64,000 nucleotides of DNA from CALMFG01 sp963674805 (GCA_963674805.2 CAXXNY010000026.1:62001-126000), one strand, 5' to 3'. Positions 1 to 9,558 are shown, counted from the stretch's first letter. Program-made: numbers and translations. Notes: generated from the sequence alone by a model not told the origin.

Positions 1-2
1 GA

Positions 3-305
3 TTTTCGCGTGACGATGCAGGGAAGTTCCTGGAAGATTATTATTCCAAGAAAGTCTACGAAGCGGATCCGTTCTCAGCTATTGACCAGCAGGGTGTCGG
101 CAAACTGATGAGCTTAGCGGTTGACCTGGCACGCAGTGTTAAGAAAGACCTTAAGATCGGCATCTGCGGCGAGCACGGCGGGGAAGCGACCTCGGTTATG
201 TTCTGCCACAAAATCGGCATGAACTATGTATCCTGTTCACCTTTCCGCGTACCGATTGCACGGCTTGCGGCGGCGCATGCGGCGATATTAGAAAAGAAAA
301 AATAA
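3..305 (+). CDS. ppdK: Pyruvate, phosphate dikinase, C-terminal end (partial)
   Basis: The 5' part lies outside the window. The reading frame is open from base 3 to the TAA at 303-305, giving 100 residues. The visible part is the end of the C-terminal PEP/pyruvate-binding barrel, with the family motifs SRDDAGKFL, GICGEHGG and FCHKIGMNYVSCSPFRVP. The Cys in the SCSPFRVP segment corresponds to the proton-donating catalytic cysteine of the family. The enzyme interconverts pyruvate, ATP and phosphate with PEP, AMP and pyrophosphate, and is common in fermentative Clostridia. A terminator hairpin follows directly. Other PEP-utilising enzymes share the barrel, but these motifs fit PPDK best. Confidence 0.93.
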   Translation, partial: FSRDDAGKFLEDYYSKKVYEADPFSAIDQQGVGKLMSLAVDLARSVKKDLKIGICGEHGGEATSVMFCHKIGMNYVSCSPFRVPIARLAAAHAAILEKKK

Positions 306-318
306 ATACAAAAAAACA

Positions 319-349
319 ACACCTGTGCGTAACGCATGGGTGTTTTTTT
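319..349 (+). terminator. Intrinsic terminator after ppdK
   Basis: An 11-bp stem (319-329 with 333-343, two G-U pairs) with a 3-nt loop is followed by a run of T. It sits 14 bases after the ppdK stop. Confidence 0.85.
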
Positions 350-457
350 ATGAAAATTTGCTGTTTATAAAAAGTTTACTTTAAAACTGATATGTTTTTA
401 CGTATAATGATAAATGATTTTGAAATTTATCGTATTATTTGATTTTAGGAGCATAAC

Positions 458-3400
458 TTGAAGCGATATAATCATAAAAAAGCTGCCCGTCTTGCGGCAA
501 AAGTAAAGAAACTGCAGGCGGCGACCAAGCTGGAAAACAGCCATACCCAAATAAGCAAACAACCTGTTAAGAAGCCTGCCGCACCGGCGGCAGTGAAAAA
601 GCCTCTCCCGACACGTAAACATTTCAGTAAACGTGCGGCATCTGCATCCAGAGCCGCTTTCGGGCGCATTGCGGCCATCGGCGGCGCGGTAATCGGATTT
701 ATTGCGATTATCGTTGTCATCGGTATGTTTGTTTTTGACTTTGACGCAGATAAATCAGGCGAAAAAAATAAAGATAACAATACTGAAGCGGTTGAAGCAG
801 ACGGCACGGTTTATCCCATGGCCACTGTATTTACACGCGAGCAGGTTACATCCAATCTGATGATCAATTCGGCCGGAAACTTCATCACGGTTGAAAATGA
901 CAGCGACTATGATTTTATGGACCTCGTGTTCCGCGAGTCCGACGTAGACGGCAACCTGATACAGAAAAAAGTGATTTCGTCCGATTATACGCTGTTTACG
1001 TACGTGACACGGCATTGTAATGATGTTATCGAATTAGCAGACGGATATATGCTGGTTGGATATGCACAGCGCGGCGACTACGCGCTTGGTAAATCGGATG
1101 TGAATATCTGGTACGCAAAAATCGATTTTGACGCAAATATCATCTGGGAACACATCACGGACGACGGGTATCTGCAATCACAGATATTAACGATTGAACC
1201 CTTTGGTGATGATGAATACCGGCTGTATATTCACACGGAAGCCCTAAAGCGCTGGTTTTTAATTATCGACAGCGAAGGCGAACAGGTTGAATCCTATGAT
1301 ATGAGCGAAGAATTCGTTGACTATGCGGATACGGAAGACAACGGAAAGGTCTTTATCCAGAAGCAGACACGAGATATTTCCATTATTAAAAAAGTGGATG
1401 CCGATAATAGCGTTGAAATTGAAAACTTTGTGGTCGGTGATTATTATGATATTTATCCGGTGAATGACGGATATTTGCTGTTCGGTGAAGTTGAAATTGA
1501 CGACGTTTTAACCAGTGTTGCAGTTATGACGGATTCCGGCGCAAACGTAGTCTGGCAAAAGCCGGTATCAGCGATTGGCAATCCGACTGTAAAAGATATT
1601 TTGTACAGCGAAGGGGACGGATATATTCTGACCGGTTATATCTATAAGACCGAAGGATCGGATACCTGCCGGTCGGTGCCCAGTTTGTTTGATGACACCA
1701 TACAGAATATTCAGGATGCATGGGTCGCAAAACTGGACGAATCTTATGCTGTTTCGTGGGAAAAAACCTACGCGTACGGCGATATGGGCGCCTTGTACGA
1801 TAAGATTATCAAGGTCAGCGATGATACTTATTACCTAACCGGTGAGGCGCAGTACCAGGGTAAAGATGCATCGACAATTGTAAAAGACAAGATCGTCACC
1901 AAAATTACCGACGGCGAAACCACGGAGAACTCACCGTTTGTTGAGCTGGATAGTGAAGAATTAAAGTCAGCGCCTGTCGTCGATTTTGTGAATGCTTCAG
2001 AATCCAACTATAATCTGGTTGACGGTGCGAAGTCGAATGACTATGCTTTAAAGGTCTATTGGCAAGCCGTTGAGGGCGCGGTTGAATATAAGATTGATAT
2101 TCTGGATGGCGGGGCAGAGAAGGTTTCCGTGACAACCAGAAATCAGGACAGTTATGTAATAAAAGATGTCATATCGAATTACGGACTGGGCGAGCAGATG
2201 CAGTATACCTGCACGGTGACAGCGATTGATGCGCAGAACGGATCAATGAAATCTGACCCGTATCAGTTTACGTTTTATAATCCGGAGTACCATATCATAC
2301 GTTCGTGGTTCCCCGGATTTGACCAGGACAACAGAAAAGCGGACTTTTTCTACCGCCTTGGAAACGGCGCTTCTACAGTAGAAATCTACCGCAACCAAGT
2401 AATGTCCGACGGCTCAGTTGATTCCAGGATGGTAGATACCCGTCATAATGATACGATTGACGAAGATTTTGCGAGCATCGGATACGGTACATATTATTAT
2501 ACGATGAAGCTGACACGGGATAATGGTGTGATATTGACTAAGGATACTCCTAAGTTTACCTATTCGGATCCTGACCCGGCAGGTTTATCTGATATTGAAC
2601 TTGATGAAGAACGGCTAAAGAGCGACGTCGGATTAAATGACGATGATATTGAGAATTTAAGATTGCTGATTCATCTTGGACAATTCGATGACGGCAACCG
2701 CCATCATATCCGATTGTTGCAGCTTTTCTGTAATTACTACCTTGACGATTTATCGAAACTTGGGATTTACTCACCGGATACCGAGCCTGAAAGCGGCCTG
2801 GATGTGCCGATAGACGTCAATAACTATTTTAATGAAGATACGCGTAAAGCAATGGTCTATCTGCTGGCATATTTCGGACGTACCAATATTGACGGCGAGA
2901 ATTTGGTTAATTGCGTGGATGAGAATTTCTTTACCGATATTTCTTCTCTGCACAAACTGCCGATCAGAAACGATATTATATCGGCAAAACGCTCCGAAGG
3001 TTCTGACGCAAAATACAATTCGGGGTATTCGTTTGATACCTCCTACAACTATATGGAAGGCATACAGCTTGCGGTTCCCGTCGACCATGACCCGCAGAAA
3101 TCAGCATACTTTGGCATCCGATATTTACCGGTTATCAACGGAGAAGAATATGATACCGGTGTCCGGCTGCATTCCGGGGTAGACTATCGGTCTGAAGATA
3201 TGATTATTGATGATGTGGAATACATACTGGCGCATGCCGGCGAAGAATATATTGATACGGAAGACAAGGTGGAAGAAGAAGTAACGGAAGAGAAAACCGA
3301 AGCAGAAATCAGAAGGGACAGAATCTATGCCCCGTTTGACGGTGTTGTGATTAAAACCATCCATTCAGAGGTCGGGAACGGCAATTATATTGAACTGCAG

Positions 3401-3742
3401 CATGTGACAAAAGATGCCGAAAAAACCGTCTTTTATTCGCAGTCACTCCATTTGTCGTCTATTCTGTGTTCTGTCGGACAGACGGTTAAACGCGGTGAGG
3501 TCATCGGTACGATGGGAAATACCGGTTATTCAGAAGCAAAGCATCTGCATCTTGAATTCTTTACGGAAGAGATGCGCGTCCAGACGTTCTTGAATCCGCT
3601 GATATACGACTATGCATACCAGCCGTTGAAAGAACAAGCACTTGCGATTGATGATTTATTGAGATCGTATTTTGTTGACCATGCGATTGAAGAATCGGAT
3701 TTCTTAAGCCAAAAACAGAGTATTTTAAGCAAGTTCGAATAA
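458..3742 (+). CDS. Large membrane-anchored M23 (LytM-like) peptidase, multidomain
   Basis: This is a 1094-residue protein. The start is TTG at 458, placed by an AGGAG site at 447-451. Residues 1-65 are Lys/Ala-rich and cytoplasmic, followed by one membrane span (about 68-93), so the rest is predicted outside the cell. Residues about 110-500 form a repetitive beta-rich region resembling a propeller. Two fibronectin-III-like modules follow (about 505-615 and 618-712), then a helical segment (about 720-840). The C-terminal M23 zinc peptidase domain has LHSGVD near residue 904 and HLHLEF near residue 1029. An acidic insert of roughly 45 residues separates the first zinc motif from the IYAPFDGVV strand, which is unusual. 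The inferred role is cutting peptidoglycan cross-bridges at the surface. The propeller and FnIII assignments are from pattern only. Confidence 0.85.
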   Translation: MKRYNHKKAARLAAKVKKLQAATKLENSHTQISKQPVKKPAAPAAVKKPLPTRKHFSKRAASASRAAFGRIAAIGGAVIGFIAIIVVIGMFVFDFDADKSGEKNKDNNTEAVEADGTVYPMATVFTREQVTSNLMINSAGNFITVENDSDYDFMDLVFRESDVDGNLIQKKVISSDYTLFTYVTRHCNDVIELADGYMLVGYAQRGDYALGKSDVNIWYAKIDFDANIIWEHITDDGYLQSQILTIEPFGDDEYRLYIHTEALKRWFLIIDSEGEQVESYDMSEEFVDYADTEDNGKVFIQKQTRDISIIKKVDADNSVEIENFVVGDYYDIYPVNDGYLLFGEVEIDDVLTSVAVMTDSGANVVWQKPVSAIGNPTVKDILYSEGDGYILTGYIYKTEGSDTCRSVPSLFDDTIQNIQDAWVAKLDESYAVSWEKTYAYGDMGALYDKIIKVSDDTYYLTGEAQYQGKDASTIVKDKIVTKITDGETTENSPFVELDSEELKSAPVVDFVNASESNYNLVDGAKSNDYALKVYWQAVEGAVEYKIDILDGGAEKVSVTTRNQDSYVIKDVISNYGLGEQMQYTCTVTAIDAQNGSMKSDPYQFTFYNPEYHIIRSWFPGFDQDNRKADFFYRLGNGASTVEIYRNQVMSDGSVDSRMVDTRHNDTIDEDFASIGYGTYYYTMKLTRDNGVILTKDTPKFTYSDPDPAGLSDIELDEERLKSDVGLNDDDIENLRLLIHLGQFDDGNRHHIRLLQLFCNYYLDDLSKLGIYSPDTEPESGLDVPIDVNNYFNEDTRKAMVYLLAYFGRTNIDGENLVNCVDENFFTDISSLHKLPIRNDIISAKRSEGSDAKYNSGYSFDTSYNYMEGIQLAVPVDHDPQKSAYFGIRYLPVINGEEYDTGVRLHSGVDYRSEDMIIDDVEYILAHAGEEYIDTEDKVEEEVTEEKTEAEIRRDRIYAPFDGVVIKTIHSEVGNGNYIELQHVTKDAEKTVFYSQSLHLSSILCSVGQTVKRGEVIGTMGNTGYSEAKHLHLEFFTEEMRVQTFLNPLIYDYAYQPLKEQALAIDDLLRSYFVDHAIEESDFLSQKQSILSKFE

Positions 3743-3762
3743 TGATAATGAATTTTTAACTA

Positions 3763-3786
3763 AAGGCCCTTAACCGGGCCTTTTTG
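3763..3786 (+). terminator. Intrinsic terminator after the M23 gene
   Basis: A 7-bp GC-rich stem (3763-3769 with 3776-3782) is followed by T-rich sequence, just past the stop at 3742. Confidence 0.75.
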
Positions 3787-3787
3787 T

Positions 3788-3816
3788 TTGACAATTTTAT
3801 GGCAATATATGATAAT
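3788..3816 (+). promoter_or_regulatory. Sigma-A-type promoter of the YfcC-like gene
   Basis: A consensus -35 TTGACA (3788-3793), a 17-base spacer and GATAAT (3811-3816) lie 26 bases before the ATG at 3843. Confidence 0.7.
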
Positions 3817-3842
3817 GAAAAAAAATATTTTTAGGTGGAGAC

Positions 3843-5289
3843 ATGAACGAAGACAGAAGTTTTGCCATAAACAAGAAGAGTTTTATTATTTCGGTTGCGA
3901 TTATTTTCGGATTAATTATCGCAGCCTATTTAATGACGCAATTTGTCCCGCAGGGGAGCTTTGCTTATAACGAAGTGGACGGGTCTAAAGAAATCGTACC
4001 CGGCACCTATTCGGTATTGGACCAACAACAGCATTATCCGGTCTGGAAGATCATCACGGCCCCGTTTGAGGTGTTTGCATCTGAATATGCGGCGATGGTT
4101 ATCGTGATTATGGTATTCATTCTGCTGATCGGCGGGTCATTTACGGTGATGGATGAATCCGGACTCCTAAAAGCAATTATCTCAAAGATCGCTTTGAAAT
4201 CATACAGCAGAAAGTATATGCTGATACCCATTCTGGCGCTGATATTCATGGTTTTAGGCGCGTTTTTCGGTATACTCGAGGAAATTGTCCCGTTGATTCC
4301 TTTAGTGGTCGGATTGTGCTATATGCTCGGCTGGGACAGCCTGATGGGACTGGGTCTCAGCTTACTCGCGACCTGCTGCGGATTTTCTGCCGCGATCATG
4401 AATCCGTTTACCGTGGCGATTGCGCAGCGGATTGCCGGACTGCCGCTTTATTCCGGCACAGGGCTCAGGATATTTTTCTTTATCATTATTTATACAATCG
4501 TTGTGCTGTTTTTGACCTCGTATGCGCGGAAAATAGACAAGGACCCGTTAAAGTCACAAGTGTTTGAAGAGGATACACAGCGCAGAAAAAAATACAACAT
4601 GACCATCTCGGAAATTGAAAAGAACGCGATGTTTAACCGATCGGCAATTATCTTCTGTGTCGTTTGTTTTATCGTCTTACTGGCATTTTTATTTTCAGCT
4701 TCAGCATTAAACCTGACGGATTATTCAATGCCGCTGATTGCGCTGATTTTTATCGTCATGTCAACGGTCAGCGCCCGGCTATCCGGCATGAGCGGTAAAA
4801 AGGTATTAAAGACTTTCTTTAAAGGCATCGGTGCTATAGCGCCATCGATTATCTTAATTCCGCTCGCCATATCGGTGACTTATATTATTCAGGACAGCAA
4901 AATTCTTGATACCATTATAAACGGCGCAAGCGGGTTGTTTGCGAATACCAAACCTTTTCGTCAGCATCATTATTATCTATGGGGTTGTACTGGTCATGAA
5001 TTTCTTTATCGGATCGGCCAGCGCTAAAGCATTTTTGTTGATGCCGCTGCTGCTGCCTTTAGCGGCCGTTACAGGCATTACGGCGCAGTCTACCGTACTG
5101 GCGTACTGTATGGGGGACGGGTTCTCCAATGTTTTATATCCGACAAATGCTTTATTGCTGATTTCTCTCGGATTAACTGTGGTGCCCTATACCAAGTGGT
5201 TTAGATGGACAATCGGCATTCAGGTCTTGATTGCGGCAGTCAGCGTGGGCTTCTTGGTGCTTGCGGTATTCGTTGGCTATGGCGCATAA
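3843..5289 (+). CDS. YfcC-family / C4-dicarboxylate-carrier-like membrane transporter (frameshifted)
   Basis: The gene encodes a polytopic membrane protein of about 481 residues once one frameshift is ignored. The first frame runs 3843-5027 and the second continues to 5289. They join inside a TTTT run at 4955-4958, where removing one T restores a continuous segment reading NTKPFVSIIII. The segments GGSFTVMDESG, GAFFGILEE and ATCCGFSAAIMNPFTV, with many hydrophobic helices, match the YfcC/DcuC-like ion transporter superfamily. Some members move C4-dicarboxylates or basic amino acids, but the substrate cannot be read from the sequence. It has its own promoter and terminator, so it is probably monocistronic. 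The break may be a sequencing indel or a real inactivation. Confidence 0.82.
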
Positions 5290-5303
5290 ACAAAGATTAA
5301 ACG

Positions 5304-5327
5304 GAGCCTGATATCAGGCTCTTTTTT
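5304..5327. terminator. Bidirectional terminator between convergent genes
   Basis: A perfect inverted repeat (GAGCCTGATATCAGGCTC, 5304-5321) is followed by T6. It serves the YfcC-like gene on the plus strand and probably the DUF1697 gene on the minus strand. Confidence 0.85.
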
Positions 5328-5877
5328 ATTTAATCATTAACGTATATACTTTTTTTACCGTGTTCCAGTTCCGGGCGGTTGCAGACGGAAAGGTTTTAGA
5401 AATTTCAGCCGCAAGTTTTGAAAACCTGATGCTTTTAAAACAAAGCAGATACAGCGCACCATGACCGGGGCGTACACTATCCCTTTCAGTATATTTGTGA
5501 TTGAGCTGGTCAATTCCTTTTTCATCAATGGTTTCATCCAAGAAATAGACATAAAGATGTGTGACATCCGGATCAGCCGACTCAGCATTCGCTATTTCTT
5601 TGTCAGAAAAGGGCATATCTTTAACGACTGATTTCATTCCATCAACGTCGCGAATAATAATGCTTGGGCTGAAACCGAATGCGGACTGAAACTGTTCTGA
5701 TATCAGAGCATATAAATCAATGGGGGCTAATGCAGATTCAAACACAACGTTGCCGCTCTGGATATAGGTTTTAATGTCGGATAGCCCGGCATCCGATAAT
5801 ATCTGCTTCAGCGCTGCCATTTTAACACTGTTTTTTCCGCCGACATTAATGCCTTTGAAAAGCGCACAATAAACCAT
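5326..5877 (-). CDS. DUF1697 family protein
   Basis: This 183-residue protein carries the DUF1697 signature near its N-terminus: ALFKGINVGGKN, then the MAALKQ helix and YIQSGNVVF. The family is found in many Firmicutes and Actinobacteria and has no established function. No signal peptide or membrane span is seen, so it is probably cytoplasmic. It is transcribed away from the cysteine-rich gene that starts at 5951; the 73-base gap holds an inverted repeat and a possible promoter. Confidence 0.85.
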   Translation of the reverse strand: MVYCALFKGINVGGKNSVKMAALKQILSDAGLSDIKTYIQSGNVVFESALAPIDLYALISEQFQSAFGFSPSIIIRDVDGMKSVVKDMPFSDKEIANAESADPDVTHLYVYFLDETIDEKGIDQLNHKYTERDSVRPGHGALYLLCFKSIRFSKLAAEISKTFPSATARNWNTVKKVYTLMIK

Positions 5878-5900
5878 TTGTTTTTCCTCTTGTCATTGTT

Positions 5901-5926
5901 TATACTATGTTAGTATATACTATAAT
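5901..5926 (+). promoter_or_regulatory. Inverted repeat beside a -10 element in a divergent intergenic region
   Basis: A 7-bp perfect inverted repeat (TATACTA-TGT-TAGTATA, 5901-5917) sits just before TATAAT (5921-5926), upstream of the cysteine-rich gene and in front of the divergent DUF1697 gene. The -35 is poor (TTGTTT, 19-base spacer). The layout would suit a repressor operator; no regulator is identified. Confidence 0.35.
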
Positions 5927-5950
5927 TTTACTTATTGAAAAGAGAATGTC

Positions 5951-6561
5951 ATGAGTATTTCATCAAATTCAAAAAGACCACTTAAAACATGTGAAGAAAA
6001 CGCTTGCGAGTATTGTGATATCAACCAAAGTCTTAATTGTCATACTAGTACCCTAAAATCTTTTGGCATCATTGTTGGTGTGCTATTAATACTTGTTATT
6101 GGTTTCAGGGGATTACCTGACTTGTTTTCTAAATTTCATCAAGCAAATATAATATTGATGGCTTTCATTCTTATATATGTTTACTTTATTAGAAAATTTG
6201 TTTTATGTGTACACTGCCCGCATTATCAGGAGCAGGCCATAAAAAACAAAATAGACATTAATAAAAATAAGATTAGAAATATAGACCTGGTCCGATGTCG
6301 ATTGTTGAAAAGTGTTTTTTTCTAGGCGGTTTATTAATTATCATTGTTTATCCAGTACCATTCATGATATTACAGGGGAAATGGATAAATCTTGCGCTAT
6401 ATGCAGCGGCATTGATAATCGGCGTACAATTATTTCGCCATTGTATGTGTACGAAATGCATCAATTTTGGCTGCCCGTTAAATAAAGTCGATAAAGAAAC
6501 GCGCGAACAGTTCTTTAGCCATAATCCAGCTATAAAGAAGCGTGGAAAAATCAATAGATAA
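5951..6561 (+). CDS. Cysteine-rich membrane protein, copy 1 (frameshifted)
   Basis: I do not recognise a named family. The first frame (5951-6325) and second frame (to 6561) join near 6280, where restoring one missing T gives RNYRPGPMS, matching YRPGPMS in the next gene. The reconstructed protein has about 203 residues. It carries an N-terminal Cys cluster (KRPLKTCEENACEYC), four predicted membrane helices, a CVHCPHY motif between helices 2 and 3, and a C-terminal block with CTKCINFGCPLN, DKETR and FFSHNP. Three spaced Cys groups on one face suggest metal or Fe-S binding or thiol chemistry; this is inference. It is AT-richer than its paralogue downstream, suggesting divergence after an old duplication or separate acquisition. 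Confidence 0.7.
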
Positions 6562-6658
6562 CTGCTTAACATATTAAGCGAAGAAAGCAAATTATTTGTT
6601 TTTTCACAAAAGTCTTGGTTTATTATGACAAAATTATAATCAAAAAGTAGAGGATGCC

Positions 6659-7270
6659 ATGATCGATTTTTTAGATCCCAAACGCCCGCTTAATACCTGT
6701 AAAGAAAAAGGATGTGAGGACTGCAATGTCCGGAATAGCCTCGTCTGCCATTTTAATATAAGCCAGTTAGCCGGCTTTCTATTATGTGCGCTGCCTTTGT
6801 TTGTTGTCGGGTTTATTGGCATTTACGCATATTCATTTTGGGCGCTGCTGGTTTGGCTGGGCATAATTCTATCTTACTTCATGTTTATTGAAATCCGCGT
6901 TATGTGCTCACACTGCCCGCATTATGCGGAGCCGGAGACGCGCACCTTAAAATGCTGGGCAAATTACGGCGCTCCGAAAATCTGGAAATACCGTCCCGGC
7001 CCGATGTCGTTTATTGAAAAAGCAATCTTTTTCGGTGGGTTGTTTCTGATCTTCTTCTATCCGTTTCCGTTTATAATTTTACAGAGTAAATGGATACTGA
7101 CCATCATTTATGCGGTTCTGTTGGTTACCGACACTATTTTATTGCGAAATCTGCTGTGCACCAGATGTATGAACTTTGCCTGTCCATTGAATAGGGTAGA
7201 TAAAGAGACACGGGTGCAGTTCTTTGAGCATAATCCGGTTGTTAAAGAAGCATGGAAAAATAACGTTTAA
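6659..7270 (+). CDS. Cysteine-rich membrane protein, copy 2 (intact paralogue)
   Basis: This is an intact 203-residue protein with an AGAGGA ribosome site before the ATG at 6659. It is clearly homologous to the gene upstream. Cysteines lie at 14, 19, 22 and 30 (N-terminal), 83 and 86 (CSHCPHY) and 167, 170 and 175 (CTRCMNFACPLN). Predicted membrane helices are about 35-52, 56-80, 120-140 and 146-163. The C-terminal tail reads DKETR, FFEHNPVVKEAW. The paired Cys groups resemble metal-binding knuckles held at a membrane. No catalytic domain is recognisable and no function is assigned. A terminator follows. Confidence 0.78.
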   Translation: MIDFLDPKRPLNTCKEKGCEDCNVRNSLVCHFNISQLAGFLLCALPLFVVGFIGIYAYSFWALLVWLGIILSYFMFIEIRVMCSHCPHYAEPETRTLKCWANYGAPKIWKYRPGPMSFIEKAIFFGGLFLIFFYPFPFIILQSKWILTIIYAVLLVTDTILLRNLLCTRCMNFACPLNRVDKETRVQFFEHNPVVKEAWKNNV

Positions 7271-7283
7271 TCCTGAACAAAAA

Positions 7284-7327
7284 CGCCCTATTACACAAAA
7301 TACTGTGCAATAGGGCGCTGTCTTTAT
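7284..7327. terminator. Terminator between the cysteine-rich gene and a convergent lipoprotein gene
   Basis: A 13-bp stem with one mismatch (7284-7296 with 7305-7317) and a short loop is followed by T-rich sequence. It lies between two convergent stop codons. Confidence 0.75.
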
Positions 7328-7335
7328 TAAGGCTG

Positions 7336-8685
7336 TTATTCTTTTGGCAGGTCAAATAACGCGTCCGAATTAACGCCGAAAGTATCAATAATATATTGTT
7401 CAAAGGTATTAACTGGGTGCACCATAACCATATCCGCATCGGATGCCATCATGGTTTGCAATTCAGCTTTTACTTCGCTGACGTCCTTGTTGCCGTCCAT
7501 GTCAGAGAATTCCTCCGTAAAAGCATCATAATAGTATTCCGCCTTAAGGCCGCCCTTGGCCACCTGAACATAGTATTTTCCTTCGGTTCTGAAATACTTC
7601 ACCAAATAGACATCATAACTGCCGTCATCAATACTGAACTGAATATAATCGGAGCCCTCTCCGGTATCAACATCACCGAAGATTTCTTTGCGGATACCGA
7701 TATAAATCGTTCCGTCATCACTGTTAAAGTTACACATATTATCGAAACCAACACCGATAAGTGAAAGCGAAGGCACAAATTCCGATATGTTTTGTTCGGT
7801 ATTTTCGAGTTCCTGCATAAAGATTATGGTTTGATTGTCCGGATCCAAGGTCACACGGGTACTGAGATCGCTGTAGTTAAAAATAGATACGTTTTCTTCA
7901 CCCCAGGTTGCCACAGCTTGATTCATTAAATAATCATTGGAATTAAAGTAAGCATACCATTCATCGAAAGACTCTTTTAAATCATAGTTGACACGAATAT
8001 TCAGATAATTGACGCTGCCTGTGACCAGTGTCAGGCCGCCACTATTAACCAGGTTAAGCTGTTCAGCCAACGTTTCTGCGCCGACAGATTGGAACGCCGG
8101 TATATGAATATTGTTTTTAATGATTTGCATATACGTCATCCGCATATCCGTATCAACAGATGTTGTCAGTTGAAGCGAATATGCCGCCGGTTCAGTATAA
8201 TAGTCGCTTTCGGACTGTGCGGGTTTAATCGATACCGAAACATCTATACCGCTTTCTGTCTGTCCGGATTCGCGCAGCTCGCCGTCGCTCAGCGCTGCGT
8301 TTAAAGTCTGGATTTCTTCTTCTGAGCTGATGTTTAATAATGCAGCAACATAGTTGACGACATCGGAATCATCCGTTAAAAAGGATAATGAATAATCAGC
8401 TGTGTCATCGTGAATATTGATATCTAATTTATAGGGCCGGTATGTTTCGGGCATATTGATATCTGACAACGGATTTAAGTTGTCATTATATAAATCTAGA
8501 GGCTTCGCATAAATGCCTTCTAATGAAATTTCTGCGATCTGCGGTGTCTCAAGCGCTTTGGTGGTTTCCGGTTCAGCAGACACTGTTTCAGGCGGCTCAT
8601 CAGCTTCAGAAACGGCCGGGGTACATGCAGACAACATTAATATTGTGAGAATTATAACAGATACAATTAAGAAAAATTTTCGCAT
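7336..8685 (-). CDS. Secreted lipoprotein of unknown function
   Basis: The 449-residue reading starts at the ATG at 8685, placed by an AAGGAGG site nine bases upstream; an earlier in-frame start lacks one. A lipoprotein signal peptide is clear: MRKFF, a hydrophobic core, then the lipobox LSAC. The mature N-terminus is rich in Glu, Thr and Pro, a typical linker. The remaining roughly 400 residues are acidic and soluble, rich in Asp, Tyr and Ser, with no motif I can name. The protein should be lipid-anchored to the outer face of the membrane. It is likely a single-gene unit. Confidence 0.8.
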   Translation of the reverse strand: MRKFFLIVSVIILTILMLSACTPAVSEADEPPETVSAEPETTKALETPQIAEISLEGIYAKPLDLYNDNLNPLSDINMPETYRPYKLDINIHDDTADYSLSFLTDDSDVVNYVAALLNISSEEEIQTLNAALSDGELRESGQTESGIDVSVSIKPAQSESDYYTEPAAYSLQLTTSVDTDMRMTYMQIIKNNIHIPAFQSVGAETLAEQLNLVNSGGLTLVTGSVNYLNIRVNYDLKESFDEWYAYFNSNDYLMNQAVATWGEENVSIFNYSDLSTRVTLDPDNQTIIFMQELENTEQNISEFVPSLSLIGVGFDNMCNFNSDDGTIYIGIRKEIFGDVDTGEGSDYIQFSIDDGSYDVYLVKYFRTEGKYYVQVAKGGLKAEYYYDAFTEEFSDMDGNKDVSEVKAELQTMMASDADMVMVHPVNTFEQYIIDTFGVNSDALFDLPKE

Positions 8686-8776
8686 TGTGGTAGAAACCTC
8701 CTTGTGTTTTCTGAGAAGCATTATAACCATAAATCGGTTGAGACAAAACAGTAAAATATATAAAGATTAGAAAAAG

Positions 8777-8808
8777 AAAAAACAGCCATTTCGCAATGAC
8801 TGTTTTTT
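8777..8808 (-). terminator. Terminator of the tRNA-Thr/tRNA-Pro transcript
   Basis: A 14-bp stem with one mismatch (8777-8790 with 8795-8808) ends in a T tract when read on the minus strand, directly after the tRNA-Pro CCA end. Confidence 0.7.
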
Positions 8809-8885
<77 letters not shown>

Positions 8886-8892
8886 ATTTTAA

Positions 8893-8967
8893 TGGAGCCA
8901 ACGGTGGGAATCGAACCCACGACCTGCTGATTACGAATCAGCTGCTCTACCTCTAAGCCACGTTGGC
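8893..8967 (-). tRNA. tRNA-Thr (CGT)
   Basis: The acceptor GCCAACG pairs with CGTTGGC, the anticodon loop TTCGTAA gives CGT, and CCA is encoded. It lies 7 bases upstream of tRNA-Pro and is probably co-transcribed. Confidence 0.93.
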
Positions 8968-9034
8968 AAACACGCCGAAACACATTATAGCATAATGATT
9001 TTTAAAATGCTATATTTTTTTCTGTTTTTTTAGC

Positions 9035-9558
9035 TTAAAAATCATCAAAGCGGCTGCGCCCCGTAGGACGGTATTTTGGATGGGCGCGTTCAAAAAAAAA
9101 GACGGCTGATCAGGACAATTATGAGCGAAAAAAGTGCGCTGATTAATAGTCCATAAATGATATATGAATAAAAAGGCGTGTTATATTCTAAAATCATAAC
9201 GTCCGATACAACGAGCAAAAATGATTGTAGTGGCAAAATAGAGGATACTAGCCGTACGAGCGCGCTTGACGAATAGCGCAAAAATCAACATCAGCAGAAC
9301 ATATACCAGCCATAAGGATATTGAGGCCAGTGAACCCGCTTTTAAGCCGTCAAACAAGCCTTTAAACGGCAGATAATATATGGTGACAGCCAAAAACGCG
9401 ACGCAGAAAAACAATCCCGCTAAATATAAAGAATAAGATTTAAAAAAACGGTCGGTATACGCGGAATTCTCTGTCTTTTTCCAGATATCGGTCTCATCAT
9501 TATACAGCCAGCGGGTTTTTAGTTCGGATTTTTTAAACGTAAAGTAATATTTAAACAA
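9035..9558 (-). CDS. Small four-helix membrane protein (frameshifted)
   Basis: The start is taken as TTG at 9558, which follows a CAGGAGA site; it gives MFKYYFTFKKSELK. The frame breaks at an A5 run (9217-9221) and again at an A9 run (9092-9100). Ignoring one base in each gives about 174 residues: a charged N-terminus, four predicted helices and a polar tail reading ERAHPKYRPTGRSRF, ending at 9035. Without the second correction the product would stop at 9090. No family is recognised. It starts 16 bases after the reconstructed end of the JAMM-like gene and is probably in the same operon. Confidence 0.55.

Noticed and set aside
9056..9087. GC-rich terminator after the four-helix membrane gene
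   Set aside because: The 6-bp GCGCCC/GGGCGC arms are 20 bases apart with no T tract, and they fall inside the reconstructed coding region.
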